Shown here in pieces: positions 1-12,700 of a stretch of 60,000 nt of DNA. The stretch is from Lineus longissimus (lineage: Eukaryota; Nemertea; Pilidiophora; Heteronemertea; Lineidae). The DNA lies in assembly GCF_910592395.1 (NCBI RefSeq), contig NC_088312.1, positions 11,658,001 through 11,718,000 on the forward strand, written 5' to 3'. A model generated the notes under the pieces. The model did not search any database, had not been told where the DNA came from, and saw only the letters and a list, made by a program, of their open reading frames with translations. A program made the translations under genes and the position numbers. Positions within the stretch are counted from its first letter, which is position 1; each line of letters opens with the position of its first letter.

Positions 1-539
1 GCTTTAGAGCCTAGAATGGACAGGTCCAATAATATAACAAACAGTGTTTTTGGACACTGTTACAATATCATGCCACTAGCCTTAACCGCACAGGTTGGTA
101 AACGTACACTTTGAACGTATTCATTCAATTTGCACTGATTATTCAAACTTGGAAATTTAGGATTTGAGCTCGTCATTTTCAATTACAATTTACTCGGTTA
201 TGCGAAACCGCTATTATGCAAAATGGTAATAATGGAAAGCTGAGGATCTCCTCTTCATTAGTAAACCACATGTAGCTTATCAAACTAAATAGTCTTGGCA
301 TATCAACCCCTTGAATTTGGATTACATTTTTTTGATACGCACTGTATATTGTAGGGACCTACATTTGTATTGGTTTTGACCTAAATACAACACATTTTTG
401 GGCTTTGGTGAAGAACAGAATTATCAGGGTATGTCAACCTGATAAAAGATTGACCAATTTTTTTCAGAATTGGGCAATAAGTTATTTATAAGTTCCGAAT
501 ATAATAAGAAAACCTCTCAGTGTTGACGTCATTCATTCC
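1..539. other. 5' flank of the CLCA gene
   Basis: AT-rich DNA with no open frame that looks coding. It should contain the promoter and 5' UTR of the CLCA gene. A TATA-like stretch (TTATTTATAAG) lies about 55 bases before the first in-frame ATG. I see no repeat structure here. Confidence 0.4.
524..531. promoter_or_regulatory. CRE-like palindrome TGACGTCA
   Basis: A perfect 8-bp cAMP response element consensus nine bases before the first in-frame ATG of the CLCA gene. CREB/ATF proteins bind this word. The match is visible, but its use is inference: a perfect 8-mer occurs by chance, and its position may lie in the 5' UTR. Confidence 0.3.
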
Positions 540-713
540 ATGAGATTTTATGCGATGAAGACCTCAGTAGGTTCGATCTTACTGTTTCTCTGTTTGGAGG
601 GTGTACATGTTTTTTCGGCTGATATCATTCTCAAAAACAATGGCTACGAGAACGTGCTGGTTGCTATAGAAGACTCGGTGAAAGAAGACCCGAAGATAAT
701 TGAGAGAATAAAG
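540..713 (+). CDS. CLCA: CLCA exon 1 (signal peptide, start of N-terminal domain)
   Basis: Encodes a hydrophobic leader ending near VFSA, then the family's N-terminal NNGYENVLVAIED segment and IIERIK. The exon ends at AAG|GTAAAG in phase 0. An open frame runs on to 779, but the intron reading loses family similarity and the next exon joins IK to AIFTKGSS, which fits the family. Confidence 0.85.
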
Positions 714-3700
714 GTAAAGCTTCTCGCCGAAGCAGTCACAAACTCGAACAACAAAATAAATAATCAGCCTGGTGTATAGGTAAATTCTACCTTTTTAGCG
801 CAGATTAAAATCTTCTAACGCAAATAGGGCCTAACACTATCAAAATAATTTCGGACATTCATTACTCAGTAGAGTAACCTTGTGAAGGAAGCAGAACCCG
901 ACTAATGAGGCCGAATTGGTCCCGTCCCATTTTCAGGGACAACGTTTACATGGACGTGGGATATACTTGGCAAGTTGGATAACAACCTTGCTTGCAATCA
1001 TGCGCCGCCCCTTGTAGTCCTACATTCATGCTGATATCTAATCGCGGTTTTCGCCGGTGTTGCGAGGCAGTTTTGGACATGGCTTGTGAATCTAAGGTTG
1101 GCCCATGGACACGCCCTGTTCTAGTGCATTGTTTCAATGATTTTTCGATTGTCCTGTTGGTGATGTCACGGTCCTGGAAGCCATTTTTGGATGAAAAACC
1201 AATACATCTCAAACCAAAGTTGTGTATTTCAAATTTCTTTGTATATATTGTTGCCCAATATCTGCACGGTTGCGCTATGCCCTCCATTCGCATTGTTTTC
1301 CAGGCGATATTTACGAAGGGCTCTAGTTACATGTACCGAGCTACTCGCTACAGGGCCTACTTCCGCAACATTACGATACTTGTGCCAGCCAAATGGAAGA
1401 ACAGACTGGAGTATGAAGCACCTAGGAACGATGAGACCTTCAAAAAGGCTGCACTCCGCGTTGCAGAATCGAAAAAAACACAAATTCCGTATACTCTTCA
1501 ATATACCACGTGTGGAAGGCAGGCTAAGTACATTCACCTCACGCCCAAGTTCGTTACCAACGAGGAATTTGCTAAGAAGTCTGGCCCGCCTGGTAAGTGA
1601 TCAATATTTTTTAAAAGACCGTAGTACGATATAGAACTATTTACAGTGTATGAAGCAGTGTGTCTCGTTCTGGCGGAAGCGCTTATGGTAAGGCAACCAT
1701 ACTGCTTTTGGTTGGTAAAAAAGACTGAATCAGTAACATCACAATTCAGTGATTAGCTTGGGAGGTTTTATAATGGAAATTGGCACGGGATTACTGTCGG
1801 TACTGGTCATGTTGGTTGTCTCACCCAACACCGCATTTTCAAAACCTACATATAGGCAAACATTTTAGCCCCACCCTCGCGATGTTTTGTGAGACAACCA
1901 TGACATCAAATTCGGTATCAGTTTTGATCCCGAATCGACCATGTTAGAGGTCATCATCCAACGTCACACTTTCATCCCGGTCTATCCTGAAACCTTCAGT
2001 TTTAACTCGGATGAGCTAGTTGTTCTGTCAGCACTATAGCCGAAAGGTTTTGCCTTTTTCTACGAGGGTGTTCGTCATGTCCTTGTGACGGGAAGAAAGC
2101 AGGTCAATATCGATCATCTACATGTAGTACGTAGTTCAGATTTTCAAGAAAGGTTTTGAGGGTCCTCCTGATACACCTCCTTTTTTCTTTGGTCGCTTCC
2201 GTCATCAGTCAGTCAATTGCAAGTTAAGTGTTGAAAGAAAGGGGGAAAGTATATAACCCTGCGTCACTCCATTGATGGGGAAACTGTCTGTCATCTCATC
2301 GCCTCACAGTACTTGGTACGGGAAGTCATTGTAGAAAATCTTGATCACAATAACATTCCTCTCTATTCTTATATCTAGGTTAAATAACATGGTAATATAT
2401 ATCGTCCAAACTGATTGATTCTCTCTGCACACTATCAAAAGCGCTCTATATATTGACGAAGGTGGAGTAGATCGGCTTATACTCTGTTCAAGGATTTGGC
2501 TTCGAGTAAAAACATGGTCGATGCAAGACTTGCCCAGGCTAAAGTATGCTTGTTTTTGCCTGATCATCTGTTGCAGATGTAGTGCACTTCAAGATGATAC
2601 GGTTGAAAATCGAACGTTTCATAGGTAAGAGAGTGATGCCTCGACCATCAGTTGTGACAGTTTGTCTCGTCTCCTTTCTTAGCTTGTGTTTGATGGAATA
2701 ACCTGTTTCTATTTCTGAGGAGTTATTTCGGAGTCGAAGGTCTCCTGAAGGCTTGGTGGAAATCTTTCAGCATATGTGGACAATTGCCACACTGACCGGG
2801 TGCTTTTGCATTCTTCTGTGCTTGCAGGGCCTGGATTGATCGGCAGGTCACTCCGGTGCTTCTGGGATTTCTGCTAGGTCTTTGCGAGTGTCAAAGTCAT
2901 TTGAAGGCAATTGCAAATGTAACTTGAAGGTCAATGCCAAGTAATGTAGGTAACGTGAAAATAAATGCCAGTGTAACTTGAAGGTGAATGCCAAGGTTAA
3001 TTTAAATAAATTGAAGGTGAAAGCCAGTGTAATTATTAGAAGTTGAAAATGCTTTAAGTGTTAGAATTAATTTTATGGAAGGTTTCAGCGACAATGATCC
3101 TATCAGCCGTTTGTTTCTTTAACTTCAAGCAGCATGATCATTGAGCTTATAAGCTAAACATAGCATGTCGATACAGAGGCAACGAAACTTTCCGTTTCAT
3201 CTAACTTTCCCTTGAATATCATTTTCTAGGTAAAACCCTCGTCCATGAATGGGGTCATTTCCGCTGGGGTTTGTTTGACGAGTACTCTATCGCAAAGCGC
3301 TATTACATTGATGAGAAGAGGGAGTATCAGCCAACCCAGTAAGCTCATGACCTCATTCCACACAACTCACTCCTAACAATGGTTGAAGAGATCCAGTCGT
3401 GGCACAGAATCTTTATTTACCAGTTGATCATGAACGTAGTAAAAATGGCTAAATTGGTGATTACCTCTTTATATATGCAATACTTTGACTGGAGTCAGCA
3501 ATGTTATATGCAACGTTATGCAATGTTACCCAGATGCCCATCTTACATAATCAACTACTTGAGGGGAACTCGAAACTGCTGCGATTTATCAATTGAAGCT
3601 AATTCCTGCCTTAGGCTTTAACCTATTTTCAAAACTCCCTATTTTAACAAGCGTTTTGTGACTGGTTTCCTCCGAAATTGACCCAACTAAATGATGATGA

Positions 3701-6700
3701 AACAACCCTCCCCTCCCCTCAGCCGTGACACATACAACTCAGGACCCATAGCCCTTTTTGATTTGGGTTCCTATAATCGGATCCACCTTCGCGATCACGA
3801 ATTTAATTTTCGTTAACCTTTTGATTTATCAGATGTCACATCAGCATTCCTGGCAAGAATCGTGACAAGAATACCAAAGGAGATTGCAATATTATTACGC
3901 AGACAGGTCTTCCAGACGGGAATTGCCGGTTCAGTCCGGATCTCGATCAAAAGGCCACCACGGCATCTTACATGTACAAGCAGTTTATAAAGAACGTAAG
4001 TATAGAGGTGCTCTCCAAGGTCTAGGAGGTAAGTCTGTCAATAGTGGTAGTTCGAGATGAATGTTGCTCTGTTTTCTTATAAATGTACGGCGATAGCTCT
4101 TCCTCGGCATTGCCAGGGCTGCATGGTGTCTCGGCAAAGCGAAGATGTCTCCGTTACCGCTGTAAAAAATTACTCTCCGCGGCCAACGGACAAGACTGTC
4201 CCTTTCGTAAGTGTTTAAAAGCTTGAAGGTAATAAGAATCATGCACTTATCAAATTTGAAAAACATATTGTTTGGGTGAGGTCTCCCATACCAGTACAGA
4301 GGGTCGCAAAATAATGCCGCCCATTTATGAGAGACAGCTAGACTATGCATGCACCTATTTTTGTATTTTAGATCGACGATTTCTGTGACGATGGTACCCT
4401 CGGAGATCAAAGTATTGTACACAACAAGATGGCCCAAAATAAACATAATTCATATTGCAAGGGCAAGAGCGCTTGGGAAGTAATGCGACAGAGCGTTGAC
4501 TTCAAAAACAGTATGTAACTTAACCCCTTGACTGTTTAATCAAATTTTGAAAAGCGACCGCACAGTGTTTAATTGTTTCACGCATAATTGCTATTTGTTG
4601 GAAACAATAGTTAAAAAATATAAACATTGCTTTAAATAACTCTTCAATATTTTATTATGGTAGGAGACATATTTTCCTTTATTTTTCGACAGTTAGAATT
4701 GTTTTTCTGGGGCCATTTGGGTTGGTAGGGTTGGTAGGGTGGGTTGGGGGGGGGGGGGGTAGGGGCTGTAGAGAATTTTTTTAATGTTAAAAATCATGTT
4801 GCAATTGAGGTTATTAAGGTTAAGAAAAGGTTTTTACAATAAATTGGAAAGTTTAATGTGTCTTTTTTTCATTTTATATTAATTTTTTTGCGGGTCACCC
4901 TAAGCTCAATAATGTCACCTGTGTTTCTGCACATGGTAGACAATTTAATGAGGGATCAGACAGCGACACACCAGTACTGCCATCTGTACAACTCTGGACG
5001 AACTAGGGGTGAAGCCGACGATCGCTGGGACGTCTTATCTCGTTCAAAACATTGAGAGAACAGGTCATTATGGTGTCGACGTATTAACTCATTTACGACA
5101 CTGGTGTAGAGAATGGCCGTAACGAATGAACTCGTCTAAAACAGTTAATGGGTTTTAAACAGCAATATTTGAAAATGAGAAAAGCAGTCAATTTCACATA
5201 TTGTTTGCTTAGAAACATGTACATGTATACACAATTTATAGTCATTACCATTATGTGATGCATCGGAATTCATATCTGAAAGAATAAGTTTAGTTCATGA
5301 GTTGCCTCGAAGGTGGCAGGACTGAAGTAAGCAGGTCCGGCCACCTAGAAGTGAAATGATGAACTAAAAGATCTCCTCTTCAGTTTCAGCATTGGATATT
5401 CTCGTGATTAAAGTCAGTATATCCGGTTAACGTGCAACTGTATTTGCCGCTGGAAACTTTATAATTGACTCTTCATGAAAAGAGAATTTTACTTTGCCCC
5501 TAAATGTTGACACGAATGACAGATTTTTGGATTTGGCCAATGACCTAATTTATGCATCACAAGTGACGCCGCATTTAATGAAGTTGTTTTTCGCATCCCT
5601 CATCAGTCGTTCCTCACATGGACCAGGCCTGATCGAGATCGCCCTCCGTGGGTTTGGGAGTTGTGGCAGCAAAGAAAATCTTGTTTGGGAAATACGTGGC
5701 AATATATGATATACATAATGGGTTGCAGTTGATAAATGAGCGTGTAGTGTTGATTGATCCAGGATTTTCTTTAGAACGTCTTGTTGCACAGTGTCTGGAT
5801 TGAATTACTTCTTCAAAACTTTAAAGTCACACATTTGCAGAGTTGCATTTCCTGCAACTCCAAATTTGATTTATATCACCATCAGAATCAAATGCATGTA
5901 CATTTGTGCTATTTCAGACAATAATCCCGCAAATGCTAAAAAAAAGTTGGACACCACCCCTACCTTCAGGATTATTCAGCGTGGCAATTTGACAAAGGTC
6001 ATTCTTTTGATTGATGTGTCGGGGAGTATGAGTGTAAGTGTCAGTAGTGTAACTGTTGCACTGTGAAAGTGCAAGTTGTCAAGAAAAACGCGTCCTTCGT
6101 TTGATTATCTAAGAGCATTTTGCTTGTTTGTTAATAAAAGTTATCCAAATCTTGAGAGAAGGTAAACCAGAGTTATCGAAACAAGAACGCAGTATATTGT
6201 CTAATGTATACACACCGGCATTGTGCCATCTGCAGAGTATTCGTTTATGTTATATGATTTATGTCAAACTGGCTTCGTGGCGCCATCGGCGGGAAGAATC
6301 ATTCTGGGTTGTCCTTCTTTTTATTCTTTCTTCTTTCCAGGGAGATCCGTTAAAGATGATGCAACAAGCAGCGGACAATTACATCCTCAATATTATTAGA
6401 AACGGCAGTTACGTTGGCATCGTAAGCTTTGAAAGTTCAGCAAGCACTAGGCTAAACATGACTAGGATACAGAGCATAAAAGACAGAAAAGACGTGGCAC
6501 ATTACATTCCAAAAACTACCGGTGGGAAAACTGGCATTGGAACTGGAATGCGACATGCTATAAATGTAAGCAAAAACTTATTACCGAATTTTCAGAATAA
6601 GTATGCAAATACCAGACCTATATACATGTATGGAGCAAATTTCACTACCGAGCAAGTAACGTATCAGGAGTTATTATCTTTGAAGTTCGGCGCTATTTTA

Positions 6701-9700
6701 TCCACCCGATATCATACAATGAAAACGTCGTTAAAATAATTTGGAAGAAACCAAGTATGCCTTACATGTAGCTTGCCGTTGAGATCAAAATCATGATATC
6801 GAAGCAAAACAGAGATGATTGGTTGTGACATGTGCGCAACCCTGCTGCGAGAGATTGATACCCAGTCTCTTTCGGAGACTTTGGGCCGTATACTGGTTTA
6901 AAGGCCTACCCCGTTCGTTAAAAATTTGGATTTTAAAAATGTCCTACTGCGTAAATACGCACTGAATATAAATTTTAGCATTGACGTTGTGTTCAAAGTT
7001 ATGGAAATACAATGAATACAAAGTTTCAGCGAATTTGTGTGCATAATAACTGCACTATGGCATTGTATATACATGTAACTGCATTTTCCCCATTGCAATG
7101 TTACACTGTCTGCGTGCAAGTTTAAGTATCGACAGAGCCTCCAATGTAAAGACTCTGGTGTCGAGGGTGGCACAAGCCGACCTTGTTTGGTACCATCGAA
7201 AAATCGACCCAGTAGTTTTCACACAGATTATATGACTAAGATCAAATACACTGAGACAGAAGGTTATATGACAACCGATTCTCTTGCATGTTCTGATCAC
7301 CAGATGTTGATGTCAAGACATCAACATCTGTTGATATATAGGACGGGCAATGGGTGCTAGTGCTGGGCCCTTATGGCTGATAGCAAGAATGGTGATGCTA
7401 TATTAAATCCACTCTCTCTGATCCCCGTGGCAAATAGATTGGGAATAAGTTGCCATACATTCGGATACACAGCGCTATATTACCAGGATGGGGCTTAATG
7501 TCAACCGATTCTCTTGCAGGTTCTGACATCGACACCTAGTGGTAAAGATTGGGCTGTGGGTGCTAGTGTCATCCTTCTGACTGATGGCAAGCATAATATC
7601 GGTGAGCCCCCACTGTCTGTGATCCCCACGGCCAATAAATATGGAATAACTTTCCATACAATCGGATACAGCAAGGCATCTGATCCAGTCATCGAAGAAT
7701 TAGCCAAAAAGACGGGAGGACAATCCTTCTTCTCTACGAGCAGTGCAACATCGGCAGATCTTTTCATTGCGATGTCTGCCATTGCTGACATCGAAAGCGA
7801 GGGATCCTCTGAAACAGCCAGTTCTTCAGCAGTCATGGTAAGCCATATCTTATCGCTTTCGGCGTCTCCCGCTTGGTGAACCCGTACAATATGTACACAC
7901 CAACAGAGAAGTATGCGCCTAATGTATTCACAAAAAATGAACTACAGCTCCCTATTCCGACCATTTCCTAAACGTAGATCACTCAAGACAATTTAGGGAA
8001 GGTTCCGAGGAGGGATTTAGGAAGAGTGCATATTTGATCGGAACAACTTTATCCACTGTACCTGTTGACATTTAACTTTTACTCATTGCCTACATTGAGT
8101 AATGCATCCTTTAATACATGTACATTTCTTTATATCTTTAATAGTGATCCTCTTCATTTTCCTCTGCGGGTTAGACACAGACAGATCTCCCACGTAAGGC
8201 ACTGTCAGGGGGCCCTGCGTACATCAAACAAGCTCTGAAACCTCTCACAAAAACTTAGCCCACAGTACCTTGAGGCGCAACAAAATGTACATACTACTTC
8301 TCTATTGCATAATCTAATTTCGCGGATCTAATAGCATCCTGAGTGCAACCCCTCTTCGCCCATTCTCATTGAGTATTGGGGAATGGAAAGGATCAAGCAT
8401 ATTGACTGAAAAAAGCGAATCGAGGCGCACCATCTAAAGGGTGAGAGGGGGGGGGGGGGGTCGGGGCAAAAAATTGATAATGACTATCCAACAATTAACT
8501 AAAAGTTCTTCGTGCGAACACACAATGAATGACAAATGATTACTCGCTCGAGAGGTTTAAATACACTCAGGGTGTAATAGCATCCTGAGTGCCACCCCCC
8601 TTCGCTCATTCTCATTGAGTATTGGGGAATGGAAAGGATCAAACATGTTGACCATGTTGACAAGTGCAATAACAATCTTCGTTATTATGTTTATCCTCCT
8701 TCTCCCAATACTTAAAATATTATTCTTCTTCGCAAACAATATAATATAGTATACTTTGCTGCGGAATAGCTTCAAGTAGTGGGTTAGTTGTGGTCAAAGG
8801 CTGGGGATTCCTTACGTTTGAGATATCCAGAAGGTGTCTTCTTGATACCGCACTGTACAACCGACAGCTCTGATGGGATTAACAGTCAAATGTAGCTCAC
8901 ATTTTGGCACTTTAATTAAATTCAGCTTTATGACTATACATGTATATTACTAGCTAAAGACGTGAAGAAAAGAATTCCCAGCCCTGACCCACGCGAAAGT
9001 CTAGCTTCCACAAAAGGATTTAGATATCCCCGGGTCAAGGCCAAATATCAACTCTCACGCACTGCCAGGTTTCAAATATACGATGTTGGAAACCCGGAAC
9101 CAATCAAAATTGAGCAGAATTATACAATTACAATTACAAATCGTTTATTGAATCCGTATAAAAATTTACATTTTACATAAGATGAAAGTACAATAAACAT
9201 AAGTGCAGTGCAGAAAGAATGTAAGAAGAAAGAGAGCACTAAGTAATTAAAGTAGTCAAATAATACTTAGATTACTTAAGAGTGGAAGAAGATCGGTGAT
9301 CATAAATGAGGTATGTAGTATTCAGCAGTGTTGACCTTCAAGGTTATAATATAATACATGATGAGCTATACCGTTTTCCTTATTTGGTAAGCAAGGAAGC
9401 AAAATTTGCCAGTGAGGCGGGCTACATTTTTTTCAGCTGTTAAAAGGTAGAACAAAAAATCTTTATTTTGGAGCTCACTTTTTAATCCAATTCTTTTCAA
9501 GTTAAGATATTTGTCACGGAGACTAGAGAAAAAGGGACATGAGCAAAGGAAATGCATTTCGTCTTCAATCTCCTTATTTCCCTGATTAGAACAGTGAGGG
9601 CACCAGCGTTCGTTCCTTGGTATGATGGGACGACAGTGACGACCCTTATACATGCAGAGCCAGCGGGTCTAACTGACCCAAGACAAACTGCCACAAATTG

Positions 9701-12700
9701 GCGGCTGTTATAAAACGCGGATTCCGCGGAAATCCGCGGAAAAATCTAACTTGGCTACAGGGTGGCTACCTGAACCGCAGGTGAGAGTTTTTCATATTAA
9801 TAGTGTGCATTGTTGTGCGCATGAAGTACTCCTGGTGACAAGGTCTTTGGGAATCCCCGTTATATGGTGCGCTGTATGCGCCGTAAATCACAAGCACCTT
9901 GTACAGTTGTTTGAAATAAACTTATACTCTAGGACGGGCCGCGAAGTAAGTTTTTGTGATTGCTAAAAATAGACTCCAATGTGCAGTCGCATATATGGTT
10001 GGTTTAGGTTCGAGCTGCAAGGAGATTGTCCTAAAACATTTTCGTAGACCAGAATTCAGTTCGTCATCGACCTATATTTGAAGGAGGCATACCGTAACGT
10101 ACATCAATCCGGGCATCAATTCAATTCAATTCAATTCAATTCAATTTATTGCACAACTATCAAAGGATAAGACAGTATGGCAGTACATATATATACAAAT
10201 ACAACACATACAAAAATATTTTTAAAAGAAAGTTACATGTATATGGTAATTAAAATAAGACCACAATGACTTATTAATTAGTGCCCCTGAAGAGCTGTTT
10301 GTCTTTCTTCAAAGGCTTTCAAGATAAAAATAGCGGTATCTAAAATAATCTTATTGTCAGTACTACTCATAATAGAAATAAAATCCCGATTTGAAAATAA
10401 CTGACTACATTTATAAAAATTTATATTTGTGAGATACTCGTCTCTTAATTTATTGTTAGAGGGACATCGTGCAAAAAAGTGGAACTCGTCCTCGACAACG
10501 TTACACCCAAAAGGACAGAGACGCTTTTCTAACTGAGTACCAAAATGTCTACCTTTTTCGATGAGTAGGTTGTGATTGCTAAGGCGAAACTTAGCCATTT
10601 TTGAAAACAACCCCCTGTTTTTTAGAACATTAAGGTAGGGCTCAAGTTAGTACTCAGTTTTAAAAGTTCTGTAGGTTCTGAGTTTGTTTTTTTGACTAGA
10701 ATTTGACCTTTTGTCATTTTGTAATACAGAGAAGAAATGAGAATGATACAATAATTCGAGTGAATTTGATACATTAGTACTACTAGACGAGAGATCGAGG
10801 TTTTTCTGAAATTTAGTGTTTAACACATCAATAGTTGCTGATACAGATTTGTTGATACTACAGGACGAAGTGAGCTTTTTGTCAACTTCATAAGCTTCAT
10901 TAAGGATTGTATTACTGGAGTTTTTAACATGAGATAGGTAATCAAAAGTATATTTGAACATAAATACAAGGAAAGGATATTGTCCTAGTTCTGCCTTCAC
11001 TCTGCAGTTTGATGTAAATCTATTAACACCCAAGATCCATTTACAAAATTTAGACAATCACACTTGAAAGCAGCCTCGTAATATGTTCCGTTAGGGAATC
11101 AGGAACCACGGTGGTGTCGAAGATAACATGCAAAGTTTATCAACACCAAGAAAAAAAGAGGGAAGAGTCGATCAGAATGGCATGAATGGCGCTCCAGAGG
11201 ATTAAAATATGACCGATGAAATATGCAGATAACTGGTAGTTCTTGCCTCCGATTTATGATTTATGTTGTTATTTGTATAATATAATTATCATTAAATATT
11301 ATGCGCGTATTTACTGGCGGCTTTGTGATTTTTCCGCGGATTTCCGCGGAATCCGCGTTTTATAACAGCCGACAAATTGGTTAGTTTTACGCATTGGAGG
11401 ATTTACCCTACACAATAGCCTCCTTTGCGACATGCACTCACAATCTGTTTCATACGCTGCACGACACGACTTTATGTCTAAGATTCTTTTTATCCAACAG
11501 TGTTCTGTATACGCACTGACCCAGCATGTGCACCATGTACATTTCTAAAGCATGTATTCAGCTGGAATTACGCATGATCTCTATAAAAATGGGGAATTTC
11601 TATCACAGGGTCGTCCTTTACGCACATACTTTCAATAACCCAATGGCCAGCCAGAAATGACAGCGCTGATATGGAAGCCTTCCATCGAAATACAGCTCTT
11701 ATCTGTACAAAATTAATACATTATCACGCCACATTGGCCAATCCATCGCCCCACGATCAATCACGACTGATGTGTATAAAAATAGACGAACCTCACCCGT
11801 CATTTTTTTATCGCCTCGTGGCCAGCCACGAAAGACTTCCATCTGCTGCGAGACTCGCTGCACCTTAGCAGATATGGTAGCCTTCTACCGCAACAGCCCT
11901 TATCTGTACCAAATGACGACCCTCACTCGTCAAATTTTATGGCTTCATGGCCACGAATGACTTCAATGTGCTGCGAGACTCGCTACACCATCAAAGCTCA
12001 GTGTAGCGCCTGTACAGTGTACTGGAAGGTGTACACATATTCGGCGATACTTAGTTGTTCTTCCACTGCAGGAAACCCCGGTGTGTGTCCGGTGTGTGTC
12101 CGAGTTTATTCTGATTCCAGGACAGGATCTCCGGGTTAAATAGGCCCGGAGCTAATAACACCGGGTTTATTATACCCGGCGATCATCGGTGGGTTTCGAA
12201 CCCAGTTCCGGATCGGCACCAAAGTTTCTGCAGTCGAATACCAATAACACCGGAGATAATAGTTGTATTGATTCGGCGATAGGTGGCACGCCGATCGCTT
12301 AATACAAGTGCGCACGGCGCATGCTCGGAAGTAGCCTACCAAAACAACACGCGGGTCATTCATTTAACTTTGACACTCATTTCATTTCTCGGATTCTGCC
12401 GGATTTTGTTGAAAATGGAGAGGATCTGTAACTGGAGAGCAAGTTTCGATATCGCCATCTGTCGCCGAGCTTATTAACCATACATGCAAGCCTGTAGTTG
12501 AACACGAATTCTAAAAGGCCTTAGTCACAGTATATCATTGTTTCTAATACAAAATACATTACGCCTCGTTTTGATCGGAGCGGTCTTGGTATCGTAACCA
12601 ATGACCGCCTGGGTAGGTATAAAATTCTGAATTTTAGCAGACGAATTATTTTCACCAAGAAGCAACGACTCAGCCCCACAAAACAATGTCAAGAACACGA

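Larger units (their letters stand above)
1593..3229 (+). other. CLCA intron 2, with an RTE relic and a minirepeat
   Basis: 1.64 kb. Its middle (about 1985-2690) is a decayed minus-strand RTE reverse transcriptase, and 2890-3050 carries imperfect short repeats. Both are listed separately. The rest shows nothing I recognise. Confidence 0.6.
6566..7519 (+). other. CLCA intron 7, with a dead partial copy of exon 8
   Basis: 954 bp. Its last 250 bases (7270-7480) are a degenerate duplicate of the following acceptor and half of exon 8, listed separately. The first 700 bases show nothing recognised. Confidence 0.6.
9702..11371. mobile_element. 1.67-kb terminal-inverted-repeat DNA element with 9-bp TSD
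   Basis: The ends CGGCTGTTATAAAACGCGG and CCGCGTTTTATAACAGCCG are perfect inverted repeats and extend through ATTCCGCGGAAATCCGCGG for about 45 bp. Identical ACAAATTGG copies at 9693-9701 and 11372-11380 form a 9-bp target site duplication. A 9-bp duplication is typical of Mutator-like elements, but no transposase is present, so this is non-autonomous and its superfamily is inferred. About 960 bp of the interior is a separate LINE. The two identical TSDs suggest a fairly recent insertion. Confidence 0.85.

Noticed and set aside
992-1303. N-terminal extension of CLCA exon 2 in the open frame
   Set aside because: Family similarity starts exactly at the acceptor at 1304; the upstream reading has none.
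3985-4446. 153-codon minus-strand frame
   Set aside because: It lies across CLCA exon 5 and introns on the other strand and shows no domain.
8962-9180. 72-codon plus-strand frame
   Set aside because: Its last third is the LINE fragment A tail read backwards. The first part has no family match and no splice sites.
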